Shown piece by piece: positions 44,533-53,704 of a DNA stretch of 64,000 bases. Under the pieces are notes generated by a model. The model had not been told where the DNA came from. It searched no databases and worked only from the letters and a program-made list of their open reading frames with translations. Positions within the stretch are counted from its first letter, which is position 1, and every line of letters starts with the position of its first letter. The stretch covers positions 496,001-560,000 of the forward strand of contig JAEXFN010000018.1 of NCBI GenBank assembly GCA_023400055.1. The letters are read 5' to 3'. Position numbers and translations under genes: made by a program. This DNA is from Bacillota bacterium. GTDB lineage: Bacteria; Bacillota; UBA4882; UBA8346.

Positions 44533-44915
44533 GGCAGTCTTTGAAAAACTAAAGGTGAAGGCCCTTTGTTAAAAACGGTTTAAAAAAAGCAAAAAAGACC
44601 CGGAAGAGCTTAAAATATCCCAAGGCCATTTGCAGTTCTTTGATATTAAATTTAGTTATTGCATGGAAAAAGCGAAGCATGTTAGGCGGGAAGGCGCAAT
44701 ACTTCTTCGGATTGCTTGATCACGATGGCATTCCGGGCAGAAAGTATTCGGTATCGCTTATTATGAATTGCTCGAGCCTAAAACGGCGGCAGTCTTGGGG
44801 AGGTTGAGATGCTTTGATGATAAATATAAAGGACATGACTATATCGGAAACGGTTCGATCTGAAACAGGCAGCAGTTTCGCTAACTGCTTTTTATCTCCG
44901 GATCGGAAGTCCCAT

Positions 44916-45293
44916 GTCAGGGATGGTCCTTGGTCCAACGAGGATATGCTTTGTCCTTGTTAGGATGAAAGATGTCCTTGTTAGGGATGCCCCGATCCTT
45001 TCAGCGGATCCTTTGATCCGGGTAAGGGATGGCCTGATCCGTGTTAGGATAGCCTTCGTCCGTGTAAGGGATCCCGCGATCCTTTCAGAGGATCCTCGGA
45101 TCCTTGCTTCCCCAAAGACCATCCCTACTTCTGCAAGCCTCGGGGAAACTGATCCGAGGCTTCAGGATGCGGGACCAAGGCCGGGAGATGCCGGACCGAT
45201 CTTCGGGGAAAGTGGACCAAGGCACGGGGAAGCAGAGCCGGGGCGCGGGGAAACATCTTCGAAGGTTCGGGAAGCTTCTTCGAGTGTCGTCCT
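44916..45293. repeat. 21-bp tandem array B (18 units)
   Basis: Eighteen exact 21-bp units start at 44916 and every 21 bases to 45273. Units 1-11 align one-to-one with units 1-11 of array A (23578) with scattered substitutions, and the flank CGGATCGGRAGTCCCAT is shared as well. The two are therefore copies of one ancestral array, not independent expansions. Between 44533 and 44915 I see no gene. Confidence 0.92.
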
Positions 45294-45372
45294 AATCCGA
45301 TCTTTCATAGTAACGATTAGTCAACTCCGAGTCATTGCTTGGTTAATTTTGCAATTGGCGACCCGCCGAAGG

Positions 45373-46527
45373 TTAATTGCCGAATAATTCGACCGCCTGT
45401 TTCATTTTAGCGATGACATCCACGCCGAAGGGACAGTTTTTCATGCACGACCCGCAGGCGATGCACTCATCCGCCCGATGCTCCAATAAGTGATAATGGT
45501 TCTGCAATGTTTCAGGAACAGTTTCTTGAATAACTGCTAAATCTAAATATTTATTTACCGCCGCGATATCGATCTGGTTCGGACAGGGGGCGCAATGCCC
45601 GCAGTACATGCAATGTCCGCTGAATGAACCGCCCCGCGCGTGGGCCAGAACTTCGCTGTAATCTTTCGCTTTTTCGCTGGCCGTGACATAGGCAGTGGCC
45701 GCCAGGATTTGCTGCGCATCCGACACGCCGACCACTACCGAAGCCACCGCCGGTCGGGTCAGACAGTAATGCAAACATTGCACCGGAGTCAGCGCCTTTT
45801 CAAACGGCGATTGTTTCTCGCTGAGCAACACTCCGGCGGCATATCCTTTCATGACCGTCAAGGCGACCCCGGCATTTTCGCAAGTCCGATACAAGCGGTC
45901 GCGTTTCGGATCGATGCCTTCATAGGTCCGGTTTTTGAAAGTGCTCTCTTCGAACAGCAGGTCGACATCCTCGGAGGCCGGCAGCATATCGTAAGCGGCA
46001 TTGATGCTGAATAAAATGACATCGATGATGCCCGTTGCCACCGCTCTGAAAGCAATATCCGGATTATGGGTCGATATTCCTAACGCTTTGACAAGCCCTT
46101 TTTCCTTTAATTCCCGGGCATAGCGCAGGATCGCCCCGGCGAAGACGGCCTCAAAATCCTTTGGGTCATCGACGTAATGAATCATCCCGATATCCACGGA
46201 ATCGATGTGCATTCGGGCGAAAAGATCTTCGTAGGCGGCAACGACTTCGTGAATATTCCTGGTGCGCCGGTATTGTCCCCCGTCCCAGGCGGAACCGAGA
46301 TGCCCTTCAATGACAAAACTGCTCCGGGGGTACCGGCTTAACGCCTTGCCGACATTGCTGCGGACTTCGGGGTTGGAATTGTAGAGATCAATGAGATTAA
46401 TCCCTTCTCGGACCGCGCAATCGATCATGGCTTCGCAATCCGCATAACGCTTGTTTTCAAATCCCTCGCCGCCGATGCCGATGGCGCTGACTTTCATTCC
46501 GGTTCTTCCCAAAATCCGATACTCCAT
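45373..46527 (-). CDS. Aldo/keto reductase with C-terminal 4Fe-4S ferredoxin domain
   Basis: Redox enzyme of 384 residues. The barrel domain (1-280) has the NADPH-family motif GRTGMKVSAIGIGGEGF and the catalytic Asp/Tyr in INLIDLYNS. A His sits in DIGMIHYVDD. The usual catalytic Lys position reads VIEGHLGS, so the classic tetrad looks incomplete. The C-terminus carries two cysteine clusters, CMYCGHCAPCP and CIACGSCMKNCP, for iron-sulfur centres that could exchange electrons with the flavodoxin encoded nine bases upstream. The two form an operon behind a MerR-type promoter. Confidence 0.88.
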   Translation of the reverse strand: MEYRILGRTGMKVSAIGIGGEGFENKRYADCEAMIDCAVREGINLIDLYNSNPEVRSNVGKALSRYPRSSFVIEGHLGSAWDGGQYRRTRNIHEVVAAYEDLFARMHIDSVDIGMIHYVDDPKDFEAVFAGAILRYARELKEKGLVKALGISTHNPDIAFRAVATGIIDVILFSINAAYDMLPASEDVDLLFEESTFKNRTYEGIDPKRDRLYRTCENAGVALTVMKGYAAGVLLSEKQSPFEKALTPVQCLHYCLTRPAVASVVVGVSDAQQILAATAYVTASEKAKDYSEVLAHARGGSFSGHCMYCGHCAPCPNQIDIAAVNKYLDLAVIQETVPETLQNHYHLLEHRADECIACGSCMKNCPFGVDVIAKMKQAVELFGN

Positions 46528-46536
46528 CTTATCGCC

Positions 46537-47025
46537 TCATCGGACCGCGACGCCTATCTTTTGCAGCCAAGCAGTGAGCTTGGATTGGGCGTTGCCGCCA
46601 GCGTCGCCGCGGATTGCAAAGCTTTCGAGTACAGTGGATTCCGGGCACAATTTGGCGATGTCCGTTGCGACTCTTCCCAGTCCGCCTCCGCCATGGGTAC
46701 AGAATGGCACGACGGTTTTTCCCGTTAAATCGCTTTGCGACAGAAAAGTGGCGACCGGGGGAGCGATGGTGCTCCACCAATTGGGGGAACCCACCAAAAT
46801 AGCATCATACGAGTCAAGCTTCCCGATGTCCGATTTTAACGCGGGCCGGTAGCCCGCCCGGATTTCTTTTTTGGCCTGTTCGACAACGGCGTCGTAGGAA
46901 TCGGGATACGGAATCTCCGGCTGAATCGCAAACAGATCTCCGCCAACCTGCTCATGGATCTGTTCGGCGATCTGGCGGGTATTTCCGGAATGCGTAAAAT
47001 AAGCGATTAAAACATGATCAGCCAT
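46537..47025 (-). CDS. Flavodoxin
   Basis: FMN-binding electron carrier of 162 residues. The phosphate loop THSGNTRQIAEQI lies near residues 10-22, and the FMN-contacting SPNWWSTIAPPV and THGGGGLG loops follow. It belongs to the flavodoxin_4-like group often found with aldo/keto reductases. The ATG at 47025 has GGATGG upstream; the ATG at 47037 is too close to AAAGG. It is first in the two-gene operon. Confidence 0.88.
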   Translation of the reverse strand: MADHVLIAYFTHSGNTRQIAEQIHEQVGGDLFAIQPEIPYPDSYDAVVEQAKKEIRAGYRPALKSDIGKLDSYDAILVGSPNWWSTIAPPVATFLSQSDLTGKTVVPFCTHGGGGLGRVATDIAKLCPESTVLESFAIRGDAGGNAQSKLTAWLQKIGVAVR

Positions 47026-47168
47026 ATGGATTACCATCCTTTCCGGTTTAAACTCAACAATTGGCCCGCTCGGTACGAAATTGATGGCGGTACATCCGTG
47101 CTAAAGCGCCTATTAATCCTGCGCCATCCTTGCCGATGTTTCTTCCTTCATGTTGCCCCTTTGCAATC

Positions 47169-47199
47169 AGTCTAACACCTAGAGTTTACTCCAGATCAA
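47169..47199 (-). promoter_or_regulatory. MerR-type promoter of the flavodoxin operon
   Basis: On the minus strand a TTGATC -35 element (plus-strand 47194-47199) and TAGACT -10 element (47169-47174) are 19 bp apart, the long spacing used by MerR-family activators. The spacer carries the dyad CTGGAGT-aa-ACTCTAG (47179-47194). No merR gene is in the window. The rest of 47026-47326 holds nothing else. Confidence 0.6.
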
Positions 47200-47326
47200 G
47201 TGTTTTTTTTAGAGAATGCCTCTGATCTGTTCAACCGCTTATGAGTTTCAAATCACGTTTCCTTTGTACACGCTTTAACGCATTAGAACGACTAGATTTT
47301 ATCGTAAATTATGAACCCCGCTCATA

Positions 47327-48439
47327 TTAATTCATAAGGTACGGCTTAACACAAACCGGAGTGGGTATCTTGACCTCGGAGATCTTTGCCAGTTTTCCAG
47401 TACGATTATCGATTTTAAACACTACAACATTATCCGTATCCTGATTGGCAACCAATAAAAACTCCCCGGTAGGATCTATCGCAAAATTACGCGGCGTTTC
47501 CCCACAGGATGATTCCATTCCCACGGCTGAAAGCAATCCGGTATTCTTCGCAACTTTATAGATCACGATACTGTTATGTCCACGATTGGATCCATAAACA
47601 TATTCACCGTCGGGATGGACCTGGATATCGGCACCGGTATTTTCACCTTCGTAATTGACCAAGACCATCGGTACGGACTGCATCATTGTAAAACAGCCTT
47701 TCAGTTGGTCAAAACGCAATACCGAAATCGTGGCGTTAAGTTCATTAACTAAGTAACAATACTGTCCATTGGGATGGAAGGCGCAATGCCGGGGGCCGGA
47801 GCCCGGTTCCGTATTAAACGCAGTCGCTGGAGATGGTTCGAGTTGACCATGAATGAAGTCGGTCTTATAAATCAGCAACTTATCCAGACCCAAATCAGGC
47901 ACAAAGGCATATTGGTTCAGCCGGTCAAAAACGAGGGAATGAGCATGGGGACCGGCTTGCCTGGTTTTATTAACGCTGGATCCCGTATGTTGAATAAATT
48001 GACTTGGCCTATCCAATGCGCCATTTTCTAAAATCGGGAATATACAAACGCTTCCGCTCATGAAATTGGTTACAAAAACATGACTCTCCCGATCATTAAC
48101 AGCGACATGGCAGGGATCTGTCCCTCCGGTCGGCAATTGATTGATGAAGTTCAACCGGCCGGTTCCGCTCTCAACGGCAAAAGCGCTGACAGCGCCGGAG
48201 GCTTTTCCGTTAAATTCTTTCAATTCATTAACTGCATATAAATATTTACCGGAAGGCGCTAACGTTAAATAGGACGGATTTACAACTCCCGGAGTTTTCG
48301 CCACGAATGTCAGACGCCCGTCTAACAGATCCAGCTTGTATAAATAGATTCCTTCGCCCTTCCCCTGAAGAATTTGTCCAGTCCCAAATTTTATTGCCTC
48401 GGTATAGGTCCCGACAAATAGATAGACATCTTTGGGCAT
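47327..48439 (-). CDS. Lactonase family protein (7-bladed propeller, YkgB/Pgl type)
   Basis: Predicted sugar lactonase of 370 residues, from the 6-phosphogluconolactonase-like propeller family, which opens aldonolactones to aldonates. Repeating blades are visible with PSYLTLAPSGKYLYAVNE, DPCHVAVN, GPRHCAFHPNGQYCYLVNE, ADIQVHPDGEYVYGSNRG and PRNFAIDPTGEFLLVANQD. The AGPHAHSLVFD and GPRHCAFHP segments carry the conserved His/Arg active-site residues. No signal peptide is seen. It is last in the cluster 3 operon, seven bases after the dehydrogenase. Confidence 0.88.
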   Translation of the reverse strand: MPKDVYLFVGTYTEAIKFGTGQILQGKGEGIYLYKLDLLDGRLTFVAKTPGVVNPSYLTLAPSGKYLYAVNELKEFNGKASGAVSAFAVESGTGRLNFINQLPTGGTDPCHVAVNDRESHVFVTNFMSGSVCIFPILENGALDRPSQFIQHTGSSVNKTRQAGPHAHSLVFDRLNQYAFVPDLGLDKLLIYKTDFIHGQLEPSPATAFNTEPGSGPRHCAFHPNGQYCYLVNELNATISVLRFDQLKGCFTMMQSVPMVLVNYEGENTGADIQVHPDGEYVYGSNRGHNSIVIYKVAKNTGLLSAVGMESSCGETPRNFAIDPTGEFLLVANQDTDNVVVFKIDNRTGKLAKISEVKIPTPVCVKPYLMN

Positions 48440-48445
48440 GGGCCA

Positions 48446-49381
48446 TTACCTCCTTATCTTTTTTAGAGCATGGATAATAAATTCATTGCGCTGCCGGGCC
48501 AATTGATCCATATCCTTTTGCGACCAGTCATACATCCCCTTGCCGGTTTTATATCCCAAATCACCGTTATTTACTAATTCGGTGAGATACCGATTGGTTA
48601 CGGTAGCGTTGCTAATCTCCGGCAGTACGCTATTCTGGACTGCTGTGGCCAGGTCCAGTCCGACGGCATCGATATGCTCCAAGGGCCCCCAAACCGGAAA
48701 TCTAATTCCCATTCCCATTTTAACCGCAGTATCGACATCCTCAGGCGATGCCAATCCTGTTGCCACGATGTTGACAGCCTCCCGAATAACCGCCTGGAGG
48801 ATGCGATTGGCAAGTTGACCGGGTAAATCCTTTCTGACCAACACCGGGGCTTTGCCCCATTTCGCCAAGGTTTCCTTAACTGCAACCGCCACAGCCTCGT
48901 CAGTTTGCTCTCCCATTACCACCTCAACCAGCGGCACCAGATGGGCGGGAAACCAAAAATGGGCCGTTATCGTTCTACCGGGATTTTTGACCCTGGTGGC
49001 AATATCGGTGATCCTTAGTCCGGAGGTATTTGATAGAATGGGAACCTCCACCGGTAATTGTATGTCCATCTTCTCAAAGAGTTCTTGTTTGGCCTGTAAA
49101 TCTTCATAGATCGCCTCAATCACCATGTTGGCTTGCTTAAGCGATCCTTCTAAACAGTCAGACGCTATCAATAAGTCTTTTCCTTGGCCAGCCGCCTCTT
49201 GATCTGCGATATCATTTTCAACCAGTTCGCGAATGTTTTCAATGGCATTTTTGATTCCCATCTCGGCTTTTTGGATAGCGGTATCCACCAGAATCGTTTT
49301 ATTCCCGGCCAGCGCACTTATAGCAGCAATACCGCTCCCCATCAGCCCGCTGCCAACGATTACGACGCAATCTCTACTCAT
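48446..49381 (-). CDS. 3-hydroxyacyl-CoA-dehydrogenase-like enzyme (gulonate dehydrogenase-like)
   Basis: NAD-dependent dehydrogenase of 311 residues. The Rossmann fold has VVIVGSGLMGSGIAAISALAG and the C-terminal helical domain has ANRILQAVIREAVNIV. The catalytic segment is HFWFPAHLVPLVEVV, not the HFFNP of fatty-acid enzymes. This, the single short C-terminal domain and the sugar-gene context fit the lambda-crystallin/L-gulonate 3-dehydrogenase side of the family, which oxidises C3 hydroxyls of aldonates. Its start overlaps the stop of the alcohol dehydrogenase by four bases. Confidence 0.8.
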   Translation of the reverse strand: MSRDCVVIVGSGLMGSGIAAISALAGNKTILVDTAIQKAEMGIKNAIENIRELVENDIADQEAAGQGKDLLIASDCLEGSLKQANMVIEAIYEDLQAKQELFEKMDIQLPVEVPILSNTSGLRITDIATRVKNPGRTITAHFWFPAHLVPLVEVVMGEQTDEAVAVAVKETLAKWGKAPVLVRKDLPGQLANRILQAVIREAVNIVATGLASPEDVDTAVKMGMGIRFPVWGPLEHIDAVGLDLATAVQNSVLPEISNATVTNRYLTELVNNGDLGYKTGKGMYDWSQKDMDQLARQRNEFIIHALKKIRR

Positions 49382-50469
49382 ATTTGCTCACCGCCGTTCG
49401 GATAAATGACCACCTTCATCGCCCCGTCTTTGCGGTTAATAAAGGTGTCAAACGCTTCAACTGCATTTTCCAAATCAAAGGTGTGCGTTACCAAATCTTT
49501 TACGTAAATATTTCCGCAAGAAATAAGATTCATAATTTTCCAGCCCACATTGGGATTGGCGCGGGAACCGTGAACTGTAACTTCGTTATGGGTGGTATAT
49601 TTAAAAGGGATTTCTTCCATAACGCCATCTTTGGCTACCCCGAGCAAAACGACGTGGCCGCCTTTATTTACCATCCGAATACTTTGGTTCAGAGTACCAA
49701 CGGCGCCGGAACATTCAATACAGGCATCAACTCCCAACTCCCCGGTCAATTCCCGTACTTTTTCAACCGGATCGCATTTCGTGAAGTCCACCGCGGCATT
49801 ACAACCATGTTTACCGGCAAATTCCAAACGCGAACCCCGTCCGACTACGATGGTTTTAGCGGCTCCCAATGCTTTGGCAAGTTTCAGCGCCATCATGCCA
49901 ATCGGCCCCGGTCCGATAATTGCCACGGTGCTGCCAGCGACAACCCCCGATAATTCCAAGCCGTGCAAGGCCACTCCTGCCGTATCGGCCATTGCGGCTT
50001 CAGCATAGCTGACATTATCCGGCATGGGGGTAATGCTCTTGATATGAAAAGAGCCATATTGCGCATAGGCGCCGTTGGTGACAAAACCATAATGACGATG
50101 TCCGCTTTCCGGTTGGCCATAGTTTAAACACAGGGTATAACGGCCATTTAAACAGTTACGGCAATGGCCACATCCTTTATGGGCTTCACCAGCCACGCGG
50201 TTGCCAATCTTAAAAGAAGATACTCCTTCACCCACTGCCACCACTCTTCCGGCCCATTCATGACCGGCGATAAATGGATAAAACGGCGGCCAAGTTCCGG
50301 CCAAATCGCCTTTTATGATTTCAGGGTCACTTCCACAGATAGCCACTCCACCGATCCGACACAGGACTTCTTCAGGGCCGGGTTTAGGAACCGGTATCGT
50401 TTGGATCTCAAATTCTCCGGGCTTGGTAAGCACCATGGCTCTCATTGTTTTAGGAATATCGTATATCAC
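49378..50469 (-). CDS. Zinc-dependent alcohol/polyol dehydrogenase
   Basis: Medium-chain dehydrogenase of 363 residues. The catalytic zinc ligands are Cys in AICGSDPEI and His-Glu in GHEWAG. The structural zinc cluster is GCGHCRNCLNGRYTLC. The NAD-binding GPGPIGMMALKLAKALG precedes the Rossmann fold. It resembles sorbitol/galactitol-1-phosphate/threonine-type dehydrogenases; the substrate is not determined. It lies 40 bp after the permease gene within cluster 3. Confidence 0.9.
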   Translation of the reverse strand: MIYDIPKTMRAMVLTKPGEFEIQTIPVPKPGPEEVLCRIGGVAICGSDPEIIKGDLAGTWPPFYPFIAGHEWAGRVVAVGEGVSSFKIGNRVAGEAHKGCGHCRNCLNGRYTLCLNYGQPESGHRHYGFVTNGAYAQYGSFHIKSITPMPDNVSYAEAAMADTAGVALHGLELSGVVAGSTVAIIGPGPIGMMALKLAKALGAAKTIVVGRGSRLEFAGKHGCNAAVDFTKCDPVEKVRELTGELGVDACIECSGAVGTLNQSIRMVNKGGHVVLLGVAKDGVMEEIPFKYTTHNEVTVHGSRANPNVGWKIMNLISCGNIYVKDLVTHTFDLENAVEAFDTFINRKDGAMKVVIYPNGGEQI

Positions 50470-50509
50470 TTTAAAACCCCCTATAAATATCGAAAATTAT
50501 ACCGGTATA

Positions 50510-51340
50510 TCAATCCTTGATGCCGGACATCGTCATGCTTTTGACAAAAGCATTCTGCATAAAAAAGAAGATCATCACCATCGGCAACACGGCGATTGTA
50601 GCAATAGCCATCAGCTCATGATACATAGTAACGTAGGCGTTCTCAAACATGGTCATACCCAAAGGCACTGTTTTCAAGTTATCTTGCGTAATAATCAGCA
50701 ACGGCCAAATATACGCATCCCAAATTTCCCTAAAAGTAAAGATTCCTAAAGCTGCAAATGCCGGTTTGGAAAGGGGCATGACAACCTGGAAAAAAATCCG
50801 GAATTCCGAAGCGCCGTCAATTCGTGACGCTTCGATTAAAGAATCCGGTATTTCCAACATGAATTGGCGCATTAAAAATATGCCGAATGCATCAACCGCC
50901 ATCGGAATAATTTGTCCCTGCAGCGAATTTAACATATTCAATTGTTTGGTAATCAAGAACAAAGGTACCATTAAGACTTCCAATGGCAGCATCATTGTAG
51001 CTAAAATAATAATAAATATCGCTTTGTGTCCCCGGTATTTAAATTTGGCCAGGCTATAACCGGCGAAAGAACAGATTAACAAGTTTAAAGCCGTGACACT
51101 GACTGAAACAATAATGCTGTTCTTAAAGTATGAAAGAAAATCATAACGGGAAAAAGCGGTAGCATAATTGCCCCATTGAAAAATTTTCGGCACCCATTCG
51201 ATTGGAATAGCAAAAACTTCATTCACGTTTTTAAGTGAAGTCGATATCATCCAAAAAAACGGTAATACCATCATTAACGCTCCTGCAATCCCGATCACAT
51301 AATAAATCCCATTGAGGGGCTTCATTGGTCGCGTATTCAT
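50510..51340 (-). CDS. Sugar ABC transporter permease, MalG type (cluster 3)
   Basis: Permease of 276 residues with six helices and the EAA loop IPDSLIEASRIDGASEFRIFFQVVMP (about 160-185). It follows its partner by 12 bp and precedes the dehydrogenase genes, which shows that transport and oxidation are co-expressed. Confidence 0.93.
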   Translation of the reverse strand: MNTRPMKPLNGIYYVIGIAGALMMVLPFFWMISTSLKNVNEVFAIPIEWVPKIFQWGNYATAFSRYDFLSYFKNSIIVSVSVTALNLLICSFAGYSLAKFKYRGHKAIFIIILATMMLPLEVLMVPLFLITKQLNMLNSLQGQIIPMAVDAFGIFLMRQFMLEIPDSLIEASRIDGASEFRIFFQVVMPLSKPAFAALGIFTFREIWDAYIWPLLIITQDNLKTVPLGMTMFENAYVTMYHELMAIATIAVLPMVMIFFFMQNAFVKSMTMSGIKD

Positions 51341-51352
51341 CGACTTCTCCTT

Positions 51353-52240
51353 TCATTCGGCTTTAAAAATCTTAAATTGTAGGAGCGTAAGTAGCATAAT
51401 TGCTCCAAACATCAGCATGGACATAGCCGAGGCATAGCCAATTTTGAAAAACTGAAAACCGGTTTGATAAATTAATAATGGCAACACTCGGGTCGCGCCC
51501 GAGGGACCGCCCCCGGTCATGACCATAGGATTCAAAAAGACTTTTAAGCCAATAATTAATGACATAATAACCACTAAAACGGTGGTATTCGTCAACAACG
51601 GCAATGTAACGTGACGAAAAGCCTTCCAACCCGTAGCGCCGTCCATTCGGGCCGCTTCGTAATATTGTTCGGGAATGGCCTCCAACCCGGCTAAAAAAAT
51701 AATCATGAAATAGGGAGTCCCCCGCCAGATACCGGGGATCAGCAAGGCGGGCATCGCCAGTTGCGCATCGGTCAACCAATTGAGTTGTCCAATCCCAAAA
51801 CCATGCAATAATGTATTAATAAGTCCTAACGGATGGTACATAAATTTCCAAACCAAAGCGACTGGAATCTGCGACATAATAACCGGTATGAAATATAATA
51901 AACGGATAATATTCTTCCCACGGCCCAGCTTAGAGATTAGTAACGCCAAAGCGAGACTCAAGATCCAAATTGGAATACAAGTCCCCGCCACATAATAAAT
52001 CGAGGCGCCAATCGACTGCCAAAATAAATCATCGCTAACAAGCGCGCTATAATTGCCAAAACCAACGAAAATAGCCCGACTAATCAGATTTGATTTAAAA
52101 AAACTAATGTAAAAAGCCTCAAACATCGGATAAAATTTGAAAATGGCAAAATAAAAGATAGCCGGTAGGATAAAAGCAATTCCCCATAAGTTAACTCTAA
52201 GTTCAAATGAACTTTTGGGCCTGCCGATACTACTGTTCAT
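51353..52240 (-). CDS. Sugar ABC transporter permease, MalF type (cluster 3)
   Basis: Permease of 295 residues with six helices and the EAA loop IPEQYYEAARMDGATGWKAFRHVTLP (about 180-205). GGGPSGATRVLPLLIYQTGF is typical of the CUT1 class. A strong hairpin separates it from the binding-protein gene upstream. Confidence 0.93.
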   Translation of the reverse strand: MNSSIGRPKSSFELRVNLWGIAFILPAIFYFAIFKFYPMFEAFYISFFKSNLISRAIFVGFGNYSALVSDDLFWQSIGASIYYVAGTCIPIWILSLALALLISKLGRGKNIIRLLYFIPVIMSQIPVALVWKFMYHPLGLINTLLHGFGIGQLNWLTDAQLAMPALLIPGIWRGTPYFMIIFLAGLEAIPEQYYEAARMDGATGWKAFRHVTLPLLTNTTVLVVIMSLIIGLKVFLNPMVMTGGGPSGATRVLPLLIYQTGFQFFKIGYASAMSMLMFGAIMLLTLLQFKIFKAE

Positions 52241-52268
52241 TGCACTCCCTCCCCAAATCCCTTTGGAT

Positions 52269-52295
52269 AAGGATTCGGGCAGAGCCCGAATCCTT
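52269..52295 (-). terminator. Intercistronic hairpin between binding protein and permease (cluster 3)
   Basis: Perfect 12-bp arms AAGGATTCGGGC/GCCCGAATCCTT with a 3-nt loop and no T-run. Like the hairpins at 32442 and 61754, it stands directly after a binding-protein gene. Confidence 0.65.
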
Positions 52296-52314
52296 TCTGC
52301 TCGTATATATTAAT

Positions 52315-53610
52315 TTAATGTCCGGATAGAATCTTATCGATCTCCTTAGCGGCAATATCCAACGATTGTTTGGGCGCCATCTTGGTAAACATGCACCGTT
52401 GGATGGCGCGATCGACCGCTTCGCTGATCTCGTCATAGTATTCCGAGCGAGGCAAGCACTTAGCCTTGGATAAATCGCTCATCCAAACATCCAGAAATGG
52501 GAAGCTCTGCGCTTCTTGCGACTTGTACCAGTCCAGTTTCGGTTGCGGGAAACCCAATTTTAACAACCAGTCGGTGGGACGAGAGGAGGCCATGGCAATC
52601 CATTCCCAGGCGGCTTTTTCCGTTTTAGGATCCTTGATGGCGGAGCTTACACTCCACGAAAAACCATATTGCATGGTAGCCGGTTTTGAAGGATTGGCTT
52701 GAGGATAGGGTACAACAATAGTGTTCTTATAGACTTCAGGATTTACTTTAATCTGATCAAGCGCCCACGGACCGGTAGTCCACATGGCCACCTTGCCTTC
52801 GGTGAAGTCCTCATTGGGAACTGCTGCTGTGGCTGCCGAAATGTTTGGGTCCCCGACTTTATATTTGTAGAGCAAATCTTGCCACATCGTCAAGGCCGCT
52901 ACCCCAGCTTTGCTGTTTAAAGCGGCTTTCTTGCCATCGGGAGTTAATACTGAACCACCGTATTGCCGGATCAAAGGATCAAACGTAAACATCGCCCAAT
53001 AGGGTCCGTTATACGGCAGGTCAAATCCTTCCTGAATGATCTGACCGTCTTTATTGTATTTGACTAGCTTTTTAGCGACGCGCGCTATATCCGCCCAGGT
53101 TTTCGGGCAATCTTTTTGAGGATCCAGACCCGCTTCTTTAAAAAGTTTCGTGTTGATTAACAAACTAAATGAATTTTGTTGAATGGGAATCCCATATAAT
53201 TCATTCTTGAATTTCATACCGGAAAGACTACCTTTGAGATAGGTCTTTTCCAATTTAGCCGTGGTTTTGTATCCAAATGCAGTAGGATCGACCGGCGCGA
53301 GCAATTTGTTGGAAATGAACCCGGGATAATAATAGTCCCCCAAGTCAAAACAATCGGGGCCGGTTCCGGTGGCGCTGGCTACCATCAGCTTTCTTACATA
53401 ATCTTTGCCCGGGAAAAACGAAAACTCAATATTAACATTCGGATGTGTCTTTTTAAACTCCGGTATTAATACATTCTGGATGTACTGGACTTCCGGAGGA
53501 TGCTGATGGATCCAGAAGCGCAAAGTAATCGGCGATTCAGCGTTAATGACACCTGAGAAGATAAAAATAAAAATTAACATGGCAGATAACAGGAACTGTG
53601 TCTTTTTCAT
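52315..53610 (-). CDS. Sugar-binding protein of ABC transporter (cluster 3)
   Basis: Family 1 binding protein of 431 residues. The signal peptide (about 1-24) ends INA-ESP and has no lipobox. TLRFWIHQHPPEVQYIQNVLIPEFKKTHPNV and VASATGTGPDCFDLGDYYYPGF are typical of CUT1 binding proteins. It lies 94 bp after the first alcohol dehydrogenase and precedes the two permeases. Confidence 0.93.
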   Translation of the reverse strand: MKKTQFLLSAMLIFIFIFSGVINAESPITLRFWIHQHPPEVQYIQNVLIPEFKKTHPNVNIEFSFFPGKDYVRKLMVASATGTGPDCFDLGDYYYPGFISNKLLAPVDPTAFGYKTTAKLEKTYLKGSLSGMKFKNELYGIPIQQNSFSLLINTKLFKEAGLDPQKDCPKTWADIARVAKKLVKYNKDGQIIQEGFDLPYNGPYWAMFTFDPLIRQYGGSVLTPDGKKAALNSKAGVAALTMWQDLLYKYKVGDPNISAATAAVPNEDFTEGKVAMWTTGPWALDQIKVNPEVYKNTIVVPYPQANPSKPATMQYGFSWSVSSAIKDPKTEKAAWEWIAMASSRPTDWLLKLGFPQPKLDWYKSQEAQSFPFLDVWMSDLSKAKCLPRSEYYDEISEAVDRAIQRCMFTKMAPKQSLDIAAKEIDKILSGH

Positions 53611-53704
53611 TTACTTACCTCCTTTTTTTGGATACTGACATCAATTTTGAGTTGTTAAATATCATCTCCTTTCAACCCCGGGATCTTGGAAGCGGTTCAG
53701 TTGA

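Noticed and set aside
1..45293. CRISPR arrays
   Set aside because: The tandem repeats are contiguous 21-bp units without unique spacers, and there are no cas genes.
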